A DNA stretch of 7,536 nt, from contig VFKY01000304.1 of the NCBI GenBank assembly GCA_009885275.1, positions 1 through 7,536 on the forward strand, read 5' to 3'. Positions 6,605-7,536 of this stretch are shown here, piece after piece. The DNA is from Verrucomicrobiota bacterium (GTDB lineage Bacteria; Verrucomicrobiota; Verrucomicrobiia; Verrucomicrobiales; Verrucomicrobiaceae). The first letter of the stretch is position 1; each line of letters starts with the position of its first letter. The notes below the pieces were generated by a model. The model did no database searches. It saw only the letters and a program-made list of their open reading frames with translations, and was not told the DNA's origin. A program made the translations under genes and the position numbers.

Positions 6605-7453
6605 TTACTCACGCTTCCCGCATTCTTGTTCGCGATAAATTGATGGTGGAAGGCCGGCTAATTTTTTAAAGTCTTTGCTAAAAAAGTAAGGGTCACGGTA
6701 CCCACACTGTCGGGCGATTTCTTTGATGGGTTCATTTGTATCCACCAGTCTTCGCTTGGCTTGGTTGATGCGCTCAAGTCGGAGCCAGTCGATTGGGCTG
6801 GTACCCATCGTGCGTTTAAAGGTACGAATAAAATGACTGACGCTCATACCGGCAAGGACGGAGAGTTCAGCGAGCTTGAGTGGATCGGCATAGTGTTGTT
6901 TCATGCGGACGAGAGGACGTTCCAGTGCACTGGGCACAGGGTCCGCATCATGGGCCCCATCTTTGAAACGATTTTCATAGAGTAATGCCAGCATCGTAGC
7001 AATGGTCCGGTGCATGTGAACAGGCGCATGCGGACTAGGGATTTCCAGTAGATGGAAGATTTCAATAAAAATGCGCTGTAATTTCGCGTCATCCAATGCT
7101 TGAAAAACGGGCGATTCTTGAACGCGTAATAATTCAGCCAACGCATCAAGCCCGGGGCCATCGATGCGTATCCAGTATAACTCCCATGGATTCGTTGGGT
7201 CAGCCCAGTGTTCATGGGGATGCCAGCATGAGACCCAACTGAGTGAATGTGCTTTCACACGATGGAGATGTCCGGCAACCTTAACTACTCCAGCACCCTT
7301 AAAGCAATAGATCAACTCGTGGCCAGCCAGTGTGTCTCGCTTAATGTGATGTGTTTTGTCCGCCACAAGATGCCCGGCTCTTAGTGTGGTGTGCAGCGCA
7401 CGACGAACGCTGTCGCGTTCTGTGTAAAAGTAGCTACGGAGTAGTTGGGTCAT
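6605..7453 (-). CDS. AraC/XylS-family transcriptional regulator with N-terminal cupin sensor domain
   Basis: This 282-residue protein has the two-part layout of sugar-responsive AraC regulators. Residues ~25-100 resemble the AraC-type cupin ligand pocket, with landmarks HELIYCFKGAGVVKV, PHEHW and PWELYWIRIDGPG. Residues ~182-275 hold the paired helix-turn-helix DNA-binding domain. The first HTH is at about 192-217 (LAELSVLAGMSVSHFIRTFKR) and the second at about 243-274 (IKEIARQCGYRDPYFFSKDFKK), ending in the family's PPSIYR. Length and both HTH units are complete, so the gene looks intact. The ligand and target promoter cannot be read from the sequence; by family analogy they are often a sugar and a catabolic or glycoside hydrolase operon. 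It faces lnt and is probably unrelated to it; its target may lie beyond the right edge. The ATG has no recognisable Shine-Dalgarno. No downstream ATG fits better, as the cupin domain begins soon after. Confidence 0.93.
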   Translation of the reverse strand: MTQLLRSYFYTERDSVRRALHTTLRAGHLVADKTHHIKRDTLAGHELIYCFKGAGVVKVAGHLHRVKAHSLSWVSCWHPHEHWADPTNPWELYWIRIDGPGLDALAELLRVQESPVFQALDDAKLQRIFIEIFHLLEIPSPHAPVHMHRTIATMLALLYENRFKDGAHDADPVPSALERPLVRMKQHYADPLKLAELSVLAGMSVSHFIRTFKRTMGTSPIDWLRLERINQAKRRLVDTNEPIKEIARQCGYRDPYFFSKDFKKLAGLPPSIYREQECGKRE

Positions 7454-7536
7454 CAGAAAGATAATACGGAGCTATAACTTTAGTTCCTCGAAAAACTTAT
7501 GGGTAAATGCAATCAGTCTGATTATAGGACAACATC
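7454..7536 (-). promoter_or_regulatory. Upstream region of the AraC-family gene with a -10-like hexamer
   Basis: Read on the minus strand, a perfect TATAAT lies at 7526-7521. A matching -35 would fall past the window edge, so the promoter cannot be completed. Transcription from it would start near 7514 and leave a leader of about 60 bases. A second, less convincing TATTAT lies at 7466-7461, too close to the ATG for a normal leader unless the mRNA is nearly leaderless. The region may also contain the start of a divergent promoter for a gene outside the window. Confidence 0.3.
7511..7523. repeat. 13-bp palindrome overlapping the candidate -10 of the AraC-family gene
   Basis: AATCAG (7511-7516) and CTGATT (7518-7523) are perfect inverted 6-mers around a single central T. 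The repeat overlaps the TATAAT on the minus strand (7526-7521) by three bases, a position where bound protein would block transcription. AraC-family proteins more often use direct repeats, so another regulator, or chance, is possible. Confidence 0.35.

Noticed and set aside
6901..7215. 104-codon frame overlapping the AraC-family gene on the same strand
   Set aside because: It is out of frame with a complete, well-supported regulator and resembles no known family.

Overview
The window is chromosomal DNA of a diderm (Gram-negative-type) bacterium. It holds four protein genes, in the order tatD (5' end outside the window), smc and lnt on the plus strand, then an AraC-family regulator on the minus strand, convergent with lnt. 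Lnt implies an outer membrane with triacylated lipoproteins, and an SMC of the SMC-ScpAB type rather than MukB argues against gammaproteobacteria of the E. coli kind. Together with weak ribosome-binding sites and a cupin-type AraC regulator, this would fit the Verrucomicrobiota (for example Opitutae) or a relative in the PVC group. That placement is inference, not proof.

Layout: 1-711 is the C-terminal ~90% of a TatD-family metal-dependent nuclease and is visibly GC-rich. 712-914 is an intergenic stretch that falls to about 27% GC in the 781-840 row and must carry the smc promoter. 915-4769 is a full-length smc with complete ATPase head halves, coiled-coil arms and hinge, plus an unusual charged insert just before the C-terminal head. 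4799-6529 is a full-length lnt with an intact Glu-Lys-Cys catalytic triad, 29 bp behind smc and probably co-transcribed with it. 6530-6604 is the short convergent gap. 6605-7453 (minus) is the AraC regulator, and 7454-7536 is its upstream region with a -10-like hexamer and a 13-bp palindrome.

The first three genes are housekeeping functions (nuclease, chromosome organisation, lipoprotein maturation). They share no pathway, so their linkage looks like conserved gene order rather than a functional module. The AraC regulator probably belongs to a neighbouring, possibly divergent, carbohydrate-type locus beyond the right edge. I see no rRNA, tRNA, CRISPR, insertion sequence or phage signal, and nothing that amounts to a new biological system. 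The most distinctive observation is the bipolar basic/acidic insert in SMC.
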